Shown here piece after piece: positions 1-6,208 of a stretch of 8,995 nucleotides of DNA. Made by a program: the position numbers and the translations under genes. A model generated the notes under the pieces. It had not been told where the DNA came from. It ran no database searches and worked only from the letters and a program-made list of their open reading frames with translations. This stretch comes from HyVt-560 sp964577195 (GTDB lineage: Bacteria; Pseudomonadota; Gammaproteobacteria; UWMA-0217): positions 1-8,995 of the forward strand of contig CAZNYF010000118.1 of the NCBI GenBank assembly GCA_964577195.1. Direction: 5' to 3'. Every line of letters begins with the position of its first letter. The stretch's first letter is position 1.

Positions 1-6
1 TCGTCC

Positions 7-3000
7 CTAAGTCTTGCGTAGGCGTCTACCGATACCTGCGCCAAAAATCAGCAATAGAAGTAGCGCCATCGCGATGAGCTGGAAATTCCACTCTGTTTGC
101 GTCGTCATAGCTTCGGTTGCTTCAAGTTTAACGCCTGTGACGTTCTCAGCTGGTTTTTCTCCCGCTTCGGGTTGTTCGGTTGGAGGAACTTCAGGTGGCT
201 TGGTGATTGAGCCAGGCGGGGGAGGGATGCTGATCGCGCTGGTATCCAGTCCGTAGCCCTGCGCGCTGGCGGTGACATATTCAACAAATTTTTCATTGCT
301 GGTTTTGTAGTCAAACTGAGTGGCTTGTTTGACGTATTCGCTAACCATTTTTTTCAGCGTTTCTTCATCCGCCTGCCAGTAGTCTTTACGCACCGCTTCG
401 AGCATCCGTTCCAGCATTTGTGCTTTGCTGTGGTTGTTGGCTTGTTCAAACCATTCGTCCAGCTGGAATTCGTATTTATCTTCAATATACACTTCAAAAA
501 ATTCCTGCCATTGATCTTCGCGTACTGATTCTGGCGCGGTCACTTGCCAGCCCCAGAAGTTATTCAGGTTATCCAGCATTGCCAGTGCGCCGGAGTAGCC
601 TTCTTCCTTCATTTCTTCAATCCAGCGAGGATGGAATGAGCGATTGCGTAATTCCTTTGCCATGAATTTCTGAATCGTTTCGGTGCGGCTGTTGTTGGCG
701 TCCCGCAGATTAGAAATATAAAGCTGCGGGCTTGCACCATCGAGATGACGCACTGCCAGTGAGATGCCGCCGAGGTATTGAAAAGGATCATCACTGGTGA
801 GCAGGCCATACAGGTTTGAGGTACGCGAAAAAACGGCCACATCAGTACCGGAAAGGGTTTTTCCGTATAGATCAACATTGTCGATTTTTTTGCCCCAGTT
901 TTTTTGATTACTGCGGCCTTTACCCTGTTTTGGGCCAAAGTAGTAACCCATACGATCAAGATAAACTTTTGCCAGTTTGTCGTCTTGCTCCCAACTGCCG
1001 GACTCCATCACCGTTCCTCCTAGCCCGGAGCCGTAGGTGCCGGACTGATTGGAGAAAATTCTCACAGTTGACAGATATTCTGCCTGCTCGGCATCAATGC
1101 CTTCTTTTTCCAGCTCTGCTTGCGTTGCCTGAGCGTGTTGATAGAGTGTGTTGCCTTCTTCCTTCAGGCGCGCAACTTTGGCAATCGCTTCTGCCATCCA
1201 TTCGATAACGTTTGGAAAAGCGTCGCGATACAACCCCGTGGCTGACACTACAACATCAACGCGTGGTCGTTTTAGCTCCGAATAAGGGATGATTTCCGTA
1301 TCTGTTATGCGTCCATCGTCGCTCCAGATCGGACGCACGCCCATGGCGCGCAGTACCTGTGCTTCAAGCACCCCAAAGTGGCGCATGGTTTCAATTGACC
1401 AGAGCGAGAAGGCCATCTTGGCTGGGTATTTTCCATGTTGCTGGTAATGATCTGCAATGAGTTTCTCGGTCAGTTCAGAGCCGGCCTCCCAGGCTGCCTG
1501 GGTGGGTACTTTGGCAGGATCAAAACCATAGAGGTTGAATCCGGTCGGGATGACTTCCGGGTTTCGCACCGGATCACCACCGGTGGTGACTTTGATGTAT
1601 TTTCCCGAGAGCGCTGCCAGCAGGCTGTCGATTTCTGCCAGTTGATGGAAATTGTCATAGTATTCTTTTGCTTTGATCAAATGCGCTTTCATGGCTTTGT
1701 CTTTCACAGACTCCAGATCACCATCGCCACTCAGAAAATGTGCCAATAACCGAAAGCCGGGGATGGATTCAAGATCTTCACCACGCTCTGGAATATCGTC
1801 ATTTTTATTTTCTATGTTCGTAGTTTGAGTCTGTCCGTGATGATCTTTTTTATGCTTATGATCAGACTCATCTGAAGCGTGAGAATGATCATCGTGGCCA
1901 GCATCATCGTGCGCGTGATCAGCCGGATGGGTATCAGTCGAGTGATCGTGTGAGGTCGGCGCTTGTTCTTGACGATGTTCATGTTGATGCGCTTGAGCAC
2001 TGTTGGTACCAAATTGTTTCGCTTCAAAATCAATCGCCCGATCACTGAAATCCGTGCCTAACATTTGTACCAAACTACTGAAAATATGCTTTTCTTCTGG
2101 TGATTGTCCAAAGCTGTGAAGCCCCAATGGCTGGCTTTCTGCTGCCAGCTCACTTAAATAATCGTGTAGTGCCAATAAAAAACCTCCCACATCGGTTTCA
2201 ATTTTAGCGACATCAATATCAATATCCTGGCAATACCCGTTTTGCACGCAAATATCGGTAATTTTCTTTAGCGTTAATTTTTTTGCCTGACCTTCGATCA
2301 TGCTGTTGTACTGATGCATTAATTCATGCAGATCCATACTTTCAGCATATAAACCGGCAGCGGCAAAAGGCGGTGTCATGTGACTGATAATCACAGCCCG
2401 GCCGCGCCGTTTGGCCTGCATTGCTTCGCCGACATCATCAATAATAAAAGGATAAATAACCGGCGTGTTACCCACCGCTAACGATGCTGCGTCATAAACC
2501 CAAAGTGAGCGTTCCTTTCCGGGTAGATATTCCTGACTGCCGTGGGTGCCGAGATGGATCAGAGCATCGCTGGCAAAGACCTCGCGTGCGTAAAGGTAGG
2601 CGGCTAGATAGTAGTGATTCACCGTGATGGTTTTATCGTGATAAAGCGATTTTTCTTTATCAGACTGATCACCACGTGGAGGTTGGCGCAGAATAATCAA
2701 ATTGCCCAGTGAGATGCGGGGAATCACAAAGGATTTTTCTCCTTTGTGTTCAACCACCATAAAAGCGTTTTCCGCTTTCCCCCAATCCTTTTCAATTGCT
2801 TCGCGTTTTGCCTGCGGAAGTGAATTTAAAAATTCATTGTAGGTTGCCAGTGGCATTAGTGCTGCGAGGTTGTCATCCAGTAGCGACTGTAATTCATAGT
2901 CGCGGTAAAACGGGCGTAATATTTTATGCACATCGGCCAATAACTTTTTCTCTTCCGATACGCTCACCTGATAACCGCTGTCATTTAGTGCTTGACTGAT

Positions 3001-4212
3001 TTGATGAATGCTTTCAGGAATATTTAAAAAGGAAGCTGTAATATTTTTTTCGCCTGCGGGATAGTTCCAAACCATCATGGCGAGCTTTTTTTCTGCATTA
3101 GGTTTAATCGCCAGGTTTGCCTGATTGAGTACCCGTTGTGTCATTGCATCGATTTGTTCATCAAGCAGCTCAATCACCTCGGTCTTTCTTGATGAAGCGG
3201 CTAAAGTCGTAATATCAATCACGCCTGAGGTCTCTGGTATCGAGAGAAAAAAGGGCGTCATCATCGGAGAGATACCCTGTGTATCTTCTCGCCAAAACTC
3301 CGCGTCACCCTCAAAATATTGAATCGCGTGCAGCACCGGTACACCTAGTTTTTCAAATTGTTTTCCTCGCTTGGTCGCTGCATGCATGGTGCGAAGATTG
3401 ATCATCGCCTGGATGACGACTTTATTATTTTGCATGATTAGCGGGGTATAGTCGGTTTGATATTCTGAAATATAAAAAGGAATGACAAATGCACCTTTAG
3501 CTTCGAGCTTTTTAATCAGGCTGTCCATGACGGTGTTTTTCCCCGCCCCAAAATGTGCCAGCCGCATCATAATGCCAATCACAGGACGGTCAGTTGGTGG
3601 CGCCGAAATTTTTTTCCATTGCAAAAAAGCGTTTAAGTCCGGGAATATCTTGTCTTCATAGTCAGGGTAATAAATCCCCTGTTTTGGATAGTTCAGCGGG
3701 GGTAAGGTGGCGGTCTTTCTGCCAAAGAATTCTGCAGCCAAATAGTCACCTAACCGCCCCATATTTACAGCGCCTCCATTCCGAAAGTAGAGGCTGATGT
3801 TTTCACCTTGCTGTTTAGATAGTTGGTTTAACAGCGGATTTTCAGCAGACCAGGGCAGGGTGACAATCGGTGTTTTAAAATCATCTGCAACAGGTAGAAA
3901 GGAGATGAAACTTTCTTTTGCAAATTTGATATTTACCGAACTGAAGATGACAAAATCGTAGTTGTGAGCGAGCTCCTTGAGTGGCTTTTCTTTACCTTCT
4001 TCTACTCGGATATGCTCAAACAATAAGCCTTTGTTCTGATTCTCCTGGTTTAACAGGTTGACGCGAGCTTTCGAGCTGTGATCTGAAGAAATAACCAGAA
4101 TTTTTTTAGTCGTGCCGGGTTCTGCCAGAACCGACTGTTGCCCAAATAACATGAAAAAAAATAAAACAGAATAAAAGACTAAATTTCTATGGATTTCTGG
4201 CTGTTTATTCAC
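7..4212 (-). CDS. Periplasmic, membrane-anchored CobN/ChlH-like metal chelatase (HmuS-like)
   Basis: This 1401-residue protein belongs to the CobN/ChlH large chelatase family. Family motifs are HLGTHGSQEYLPGK near residues 553-566, GLHSFGQSPEE near 697-707, PTGFNLYGFDP near 889-899, LWSIETMRHFGV near 937-948 and GSGLGGTVMESGSW near 1061-1074. Unlike cytoplasmic CobN it has a signal peptide (hydrophobic 11-24, likely cleavage after SVLA at 30). It ends with a proline-rich linker (1329-1352), one membrane helix (about 1378-1395) and a basic RRLRKT tail, so the body should be periplasmic and the tail cytoplasmic. Residues 741-792 are a His/Asp-rich insertion with 15 histidines. The start is GTG, overlapping the preceding stop as GTGA, with AAAGAGAG upstream as a plausible ribosome site. 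It is the last of three overlapping genes after ExbB-like and DUF2149 genes. That set matches the hmuSUV part of Bacteroidetes heme loci, where HmuS is, from memory, reported to remove iron from heme. The family call is firm; the heme substrate is inferred. Cobalt or another metal remains possible. Confidence 0.93.
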   Translation of the reverse strand: MNKQPEIHRNLVFYSVLFFFMLFGQQSVLAEPGTTKKILVISSDHSSKARVNLLNQENQNKGLLFEHIRVEEGKEKPLKELAHNYDFVIFSSVNIKFAKESFISFLPVADDFKTPIVTLPWSAENPLLNQLSKQQGENISLYFRNGGAVNMGRLGDYLAAEFFGRKTATLPPLNYPKQGIYYPDYEDKIFPDLNAFLQWKKISAPPTDRPVIGIMMRLAHFGAGKNTVMDSLIKKLEAKGAFVIPFYISEYQTDYTPLIMQNNKVVIQAMINLRTMHAATKRGKQFEKLGVPVLHAIQYFEGDAEFWREDTQGISPMMTPFFLSIPETSGVIDITTLAASSRKTEVIELLDEQIDAMTQRVLNQANLAIKPNAEKKLAMMVWNYPAGEKNITASFLNIPESIHQISQALNDSGYQVSVSEEKKLLADVHKILRPFYRDYELQSLLDDNLAALMPLATYNEFLNSLPQAKREAIEKDWGKAENAFMVVEHKGEKSFVIPRISLGNLIILRQPPRGDQSDKEKSLYHDKTITVNHYYLAAYLYAREVFASDALIHLGTHGSQEYLPGKERSLWVYDAASLAVGNTPVIYPFIIDDVGEAMQAKRRGRAVIISHMTPPFAAAGLYAESMDLHELMHQYNSMIEGQAKKLTLKKITDICVQNGYCQDIDIDVAKIETDVGGFLLALHDYLSELAAESQPLGLHSFGQSPEEKHIFSSLVQMLGTDFSDRAIDFEAKQFGTNSAQAHQHEHRQEQAPTSHDHSTDTHPADHAHDDAGHDDHSHASDESDHKHKKDHHGQTQTTNIENKNDDIPERGEDLESIPGFRLLAHFLSGDGDLESVKDKAMKAHLIKAKEYYDNFHQLAEIDSLLAALSGKYIKVTTGGDPVRNPEVIPTGFNLYGFDPAKVPTQAAWEAGSELTEKLIADHYQQHGKYPAKMAFSLWSIETMRHFGVLEAQVLRAMGVRPIWSDDGRITDTEIIPYSELKRPRVDVVVSATGLYRDAFPNVIEWMAEAIAKVARLKEEGNTLYQHAQATQAELEKEGIDAEQAEYLSTVRIFSNQSGTYGSGLGGTVMESGSWEQDDKLAKVYLDRMGYYFGPKQGKGRSNQKNWGKKIDNVDLYGKTLSGTDVAVFSRTSNLYGLLTSDDPFQYLGGISLAVRHLDGASPQLYISNLRDANNSRTETIQKFMAKELRNRSFHPRWIEEMKEEGYSGALAMLDNLNNFWGWQVTAPESVREDQWQEFFEVYIEDKYEFQLDEWFEQANNHSKAQMLERMLEAVRKDYWQADEETLKKMVSEYVKQATQFDYKTSNEKFVEYVTASAQGYGLDTSAISIPPPPGSITKPPEVPPTEQPEAGEKPAENVTGVKLEATEAMTTQTEWNFQLIAMALLLLLIFGAGIGRRLRKT

Positions 4213-4556
4213 TTTTTGCTCTCTTTATTTTTATTTTCTTCGTTGTTACTTTTATCCGGCACATAAATAATCGAGCCGTCATCCATTTTATAAGCGACGC
4301 CTGCACGTGCACCTTTACCCTTGCCAATTTCGCCAGAGGATTTGTACTGGGTAATTGTCTTGCCATCTTTGATAATCATTTCCATTTCAGGAGTGCCGGC
4401 ATTTTTAATGATAGTGACGTTATCGCTACCAAATGGGCTGAGGGGATTGCTTGCAATTGAAATTAACAGGGCAGCAATGAGGACTAAAAAAACATCCACA
4501 ATGTTAACCACCGAGAGAATCGGATTTAGCTCTTCGTCTTCATCGAGAAACTTCAT
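4209..4556 (-). CDS. DUF2149-type single-span membrane protein, ExbD-like (HmuV-like)
   Basis: This 115-residue protein has an acidic N-terminus (residues 4-9), one hydrophobic helix at about 15-36, and a short extracytoplasmic domain with a highly charged Lys/Asn/Glu tail (102-115). The helix reads SVVNIVDVFLVLIAALLISI, with one aspartate (D21) buried in it. The layout recalls ExbD/TolR, where a cytoplasmic N-terminus leads into a helix with an essential proton-carrying Asp followed by VFLVL/VMLVL-like residues. I recognise it as DUF2149 from its size, helix and position between ExbB-like and CobN-like genes. The ExbD analogy is my inference. The ATG overlaps the end of the ExbB-like gene (ATGA), and its own TGA overlaps the GTG of the chelatase gene, so translation of the three is probably coupled. 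It lacks the full periplasmic domain and length of canonical ExbD (about 140 residues). Confidence 0.85.
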   Translation of the reverse strand: MKFLDEDEELNPILSVVNIVDVFLVLIAALLISIASNPLSPFGSDNVTIIKNAGTPEMEMIIKDGKTITQYKSSGEIGKGKGARAGVAYKMDDGSIIYVPDKSNNEENKNKESKK

Positions 4557-5143
4557 GTTGATTGCTTCTCGCCGGAGGTATTCATGACAGAAGTCAAAGG
4601 CATTAAGTGCACCATTTCATCAGCTAACCAGCGTTTTTTAACTGCCGCCATCCAGAACGTAACAGAGGCAATGATCAGACCAAAGATGACCGCTGAAAAT
4701 GCCACCACCAGGTTTTCACTAATTCCCTGGATATTGCCGTTTGCCAGTGATTTGAGCGCAGGCCCCATCGGGATCATGGTTGCAACCAGGCCGAGCATTG
4801 GCGCAATCCGGGTAACAATTCGCAGCGTTTCCAGATTTTTTAGGGCGAATACGGACAGCGTGTCTTCGGTGTACGACTTTTGATTCGAAGCAAAATTAAA
4901 AAGATCGTAGCCTTTAACTTTAGGGGTTTTAACGTTTGGGATGCCGCTGTTTGAATTATATTTGTGTTTCAAACCGTCAATACTTTCCAGGTAGCGTATG
5001 GCGTTTCTTTTTCGAATCACCCACTGGGAGATAAAATCTCCCAATACAAAAACGGTATAAATAAATAATGCAACAATGGCGAGTAATACAGGCGTAAGGA
5101 AGAATCCTGATACCTGGTACATTAAAGTTTCTAAAGAGTTCAT
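4553..5143 (-). CDS. MotA/TolQ/ExbB-family proton channel (HmuU-like)
   Basis: This 196-residue inner-membrane protein has three hydrophobic spans, at about 14-36, 109-131 and 144-168. A basic cytoplasmic stretch (43-110) lies between the first two, as in ExbB/TolQ. The second span, with IAPMLGLVATMIPMGPAL at 113-130, is the family signature (compare P-x-LGLLGTVxGM). Threonines T122 and T162 fall in the second and third spans, where ExbB/TolQ have pore-lining hydroxyl residues. It lacks the long N-terminal extension of some ExbB proteins. ExbB-type channels use proton flow to drive a partner protein; the partners here are presumably the overlapping DUF2149 protein and the chelatase. The ATG at 5143 is the only reasonable start: the frame upstream runs back to a TAG with no other start codon. 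There is no good Shine-Dalgarno sequence in front of it. It is the first gene of the operon and lies about 400 nt downstream of the likely promoter. Confidence 0.9.
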   Translation of the reverse strand: MNSLETLMYQVSGFFLTPVLLAIVALFIYTVFVLGDFISQWVIRKRNAIRYLESIDGLKHKYNSNSGIPNVKTPKVKGYDLFNFASNQKSYTEDTLSVFALKNLETLRIVTRIAPMLGLVATMIPMGPALKSLANGNIQGISENLVVAFSAVIFGLIIASVTFWMAAVKKRWLADEMVHLMPLTSVMNTSGEKQST

Positions 5144-5255
5144 AGTTTTAAACCATTTTTTGGTAGTGAGTGTCTACGGGTGCTGTGTGTATGTGAAATG
5201 CTCTGAGCTCACGCGTCTTTCCCGCGCCAACTGGGTCAATAGCTTGAGTGGAGAT

Positions 5256-5277
5256 GAAGCTTTAGCTTCTATTTTTT
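5256..5277 (+). terminator. Possible plus-strand intrinsic terminator
   Basis: A 5-bp stem GAAGC/GCTTC with loop TTTA (5256-5269) is followed by TATTTTTT, which has the form of a weak rho-independent terminator for rightward transcription. No plus-strand gene ends here, so it would act only on an antisense transcript. It is also one of the GCTTTAGC repeat copies, so the resemblance may be incidental. Confidence 0.3.
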
Positions 5278-5357
5278 GAGATGCCCAATAGTGAGGCTAA
5301 GGCCTCCTCTCCGGCTCGTTTGATGACTCACTCATGCGTCGCAACTTAGGGACGAGT

Positions 5358-5401
5358 AAACAATAACTAAACAATCTGGCTTGCTGTTTTGTTCCAGATT
5401 G
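5358..5401 (-). terminator. Terminator-like hairpin in the operon leader (possible attenuator)
   Basis: A perfect 8-bp inverted repeat, CAATCTGG (5372-5379) and CCAGATTG (5394-5401), encloses a 14-nt loop. On the minus strand it is followed at once by the T-rich TTTAGTTATTGTTT (5371 down to 5358). The loop is large and the tract interrupted, so termination may be partial. It lies between the predicted promoter and the first structural gene, so it could end a short transcript or serve as a regulated attenuator for the operon. Confidence 0.5.
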
Positions 5402-5546
5402 AGTGCTCTCAAAATCGTTGCGTAGAGCGAATATGCGCCTGCTAAAGCTGTTTTCAAGGAGACTCGGCGTAGGAGCAGTTGATTCACAGTTTAAACACAG
5501 ATTATGTTCCATCTAGCAATTGACTCGCGTGGTGAAGTTGATTTAT
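5358..5546 (-). ncRNA. Candidate Fur-controlled small RNA or attenuated leader transcript
   Basis: The promoter at 5553-5581 and the terminator-like hairpin at 5372-5401 together would define a transcript of about 190 nt. The Fur-box-like site over the promoter suggests expression under iron limitation, as for RyhB or PrrF-type RNAs. I see no sequence similarity to those families. The RNA would include a GTTTAAAC palindrome (around 5489-5496), a GCTTTAGC copy and the 3' hairpin. The same region could equally be just the operon leader or encode the 71-residue frame. Confidence 0.3.
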
Positions 5547-5548
5547 AC

Positions 5549-5574
5549 GCGAATGCTAATCATTCATATTATCA
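5549..5574. promoter_or_regulatory. Fur-box-like operator
   Basis: Positions 5552-5564 read AATGCTAATCATT, which matches 12 of 13 bases of the Fur consensus core AATGATAATCATT. The full 19-bp window 5549-5567 matches GATAATGATAATCATTATC at 13 of 19. An adjoining ATTATCA (5568-5574) supplies another Fur-type half-site, giving the overlapping array typical of Fur operators. The site covers the spacer and -10 of the leftward promoter, so bound Fur-iron would block transcription of the chelatase operon. This fits a heme or iron function. Confidence 0.5.
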
Positions 5575-5581
5575 TAGTCAA
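5553..5581 (-). promoter_or_regulatory. Sigma70-type promoter for the chelatase operon or leader RNA
   Basis: On the minus strand, TTGACT (5581-5576, 5 of 6 to the -35 consensus) is separated by exactly 17 bp from TAGCAT (5558-5553, 4 of 6 to the -10). Transcription would start near 5546 and run towards the ExbB-like gene. A TATAAA (5547-5542) just downstream is an alternative -10 but has no good -35. No better leftward promoter was seen nearer the operon. Confidence 0.5.
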
Positions 5582-5979
5582 GTAGTATTCTGTAATTGGC
5601 TAAGTTCCTAAATCACGATATATATGAAGAATAAATTGATTCCCATGTTTTAGTTTATAAGCAAATTTTTTGAGCGTATTGCTGGAACGTAGCGCCAATG
5701 GGAGAAAGGGGATGTCTTTGACGCCTGCTTACGAAAGGATGAATTCATAGCCAGCAGTATCCTTTTAGGGTAGTAGCCAGCCAGTAGCTAAAGCCAGGGG
5801 GAGGTTCCGGATGCATGTGCGCGGATTGATCGATTAGATTGTCTAATGCGAAAGATGAGCTGATGATTGATTTTGATGTGGATTAGGCTGGAATACTGTT
5901 TCTCGCGTCGTGCTTTAGCACTCTGGAGAAGGATCTGGTGAAAAGCACTCTGGGAGCAGTTCTGAGTACTGTACAGAAT
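5582..5979. other. Intergenic spacer without a recognisable gene
   Basis: No convincing coding frame or known RNA family was recognised here. It contains two of the GCTTTAGC-type octamers, a 15-bp AT-rich palindrome ATTAGATTGTCTAAT (5833-5847), and a 10-bp direct repeat agcactctgg at 5917-5926 and 5944-5953. A weak 5-bp hairpin (TTCTG/CAGAA) lies at 5960-5978, immediately after the tRNA 3' end, and may belong to its 3' trailer. A clear T-run terminator for the tRNA was not found. Confidence 0.4.
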
Positions 5980-6056
5980 TGGTAGCGGGGGCAAGATTCG
6001 AACTTGCGACCTTCGGGTTATGAGCCCGACGAGCTGCCAGACTGCTCCACCCCGCA
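5980..6056 (-). tRNA. Initiator tRNA-fMet (anticodon CAT)
   Basis: This 77-nt gene is very close to E. coli tRNA-fMet and encodes its own 3' CCA. The anticodon CAT is at 6022-6020. Initiator hallmarks are the three consecutive G-C pairs in the anticodon stem (CGGGCTCATAACCCG), the A11:T24 pair in the D stem, and no Watson-Crick pair at position 1:72. Here 1:72 is U and U, where E. coli has C and A. The T loop is TTCGAAT on a GCAAG/CTTGC stem. The gene appears to stand alone, with its own promoter at 6069-6097. Confidence 0.97.
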
Positions 6057-6068
6057 CCGAGGACGCGA

Positions 6069-6097
6069 ATAATAGACATAGGAGCTTCAGAATTCAA
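6069..6097 (-). promoter_or_regulatory. Promoter of the initiator tRNA
   Basis: On the minus strand, TTGAAT (6097-6092) and TATTAT (6074-6069) are separated by exactly 17 bp. They are followed by a GC-rich discriminator (TCGCGTCC) just before the mature 5' end. A GC-rich discriminator is typical of stable-RNA promoters under stringent (ppGpp/DksA) control. Confidence 0.7.
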
Positions 6098-6208
6098 GCT
6101 CTTTATACACTTTTTATCTGGCGACGATCCTGAACTTCAATGTCCTGACTTTATTGTGTTTTTTGGTTTAGTCAGCGCAGGAGTATTATTATTCCCTTAT
6201 TTAGGTTA

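Larger units (their letters stand above)
5144..5546 (-). other. Long putative 5' leader of the chelatase operon
   Basis: If transcription starts just downstream of the promoter at 5553-5581, the operon has a leader of roughly 400 nt. It holds a terminator-like hairpin at 5372-5401, an ATG-initiated frame of 71 codons (5512 to 5297) and two small GC-closed hairpins (5293-5306 and 5256-5269). The 71-codon frame has no good ribosome site, membrane segment or family motif that I recognise. I looked for a cobalamin riboswitch because the operon has a CobN homologue. A stretch at about 5305-5320 vaguely resembles a B12 box, but the core elements expected before it are missing. I see no convincing second promoter close to the first gene. 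Confidence 0.45.
5256..5921. repeat. Dispersed palindromic octamer GCTTTAGC / GCTAAAGC
   Basis: Exact copies lie at 5259-5266, 5441-5448, 5787-5794 and 5912-5919. A one-mismatch copy, GCTAAGGC, is at 5296-5303. All can form small hairpins with a TTTA or TAAA loop closed by GC pairs. The stem extends to 5 bp at 5256-5269 (and 5293-5306 for the variant) and to 4 bp at 5910-5921. No exact copy was found elsewhere in the window when scanned by eye. Chance would give about 0.02 copies in this 660-nt stretch. Confidence 0.5.

Noticed and set aside
1..12. A 12-nt match between the chelatase stop region (1-12) and the inverted sequence at 5344-5355
   Set aside because: Several 12-nt matches are expected by chance in 9 kb when both strands are compared, and similarity beyond it is poor. 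It could be revisited if sequence left of position 1 continues the match.
14..3797. Numerous plus-strand open frames opposite the chelatase gene
   Set aside because: They lie inside a clearly coding minus-strand gene, lack family motifs and ribosome sites, and are shadows.
5305..5320. B12-box-like stretch in the leader (cobalamin riboswitch)
   Set aside because: The match needs gaps and the other conserved core elements of the cobalamin riboswitch are absent upstream, so a riboswitch cannot be supported.
5297..5512. A 71-codon open frame on the minus strand in the operon leader
   Set aside because: It has no good ribosome site, no membrane segment and no motif I recognise, and its amino-acid composition looks like translated non-coding DNA. 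I keep it only as a possible leader peptide.
5788..6097. Minus-strand open frames running through the tRNA gene
   Set aside because: They translate the tRNA itself, giving the familiar spurious peptide containing SQVRILPPLP, and are not genes.
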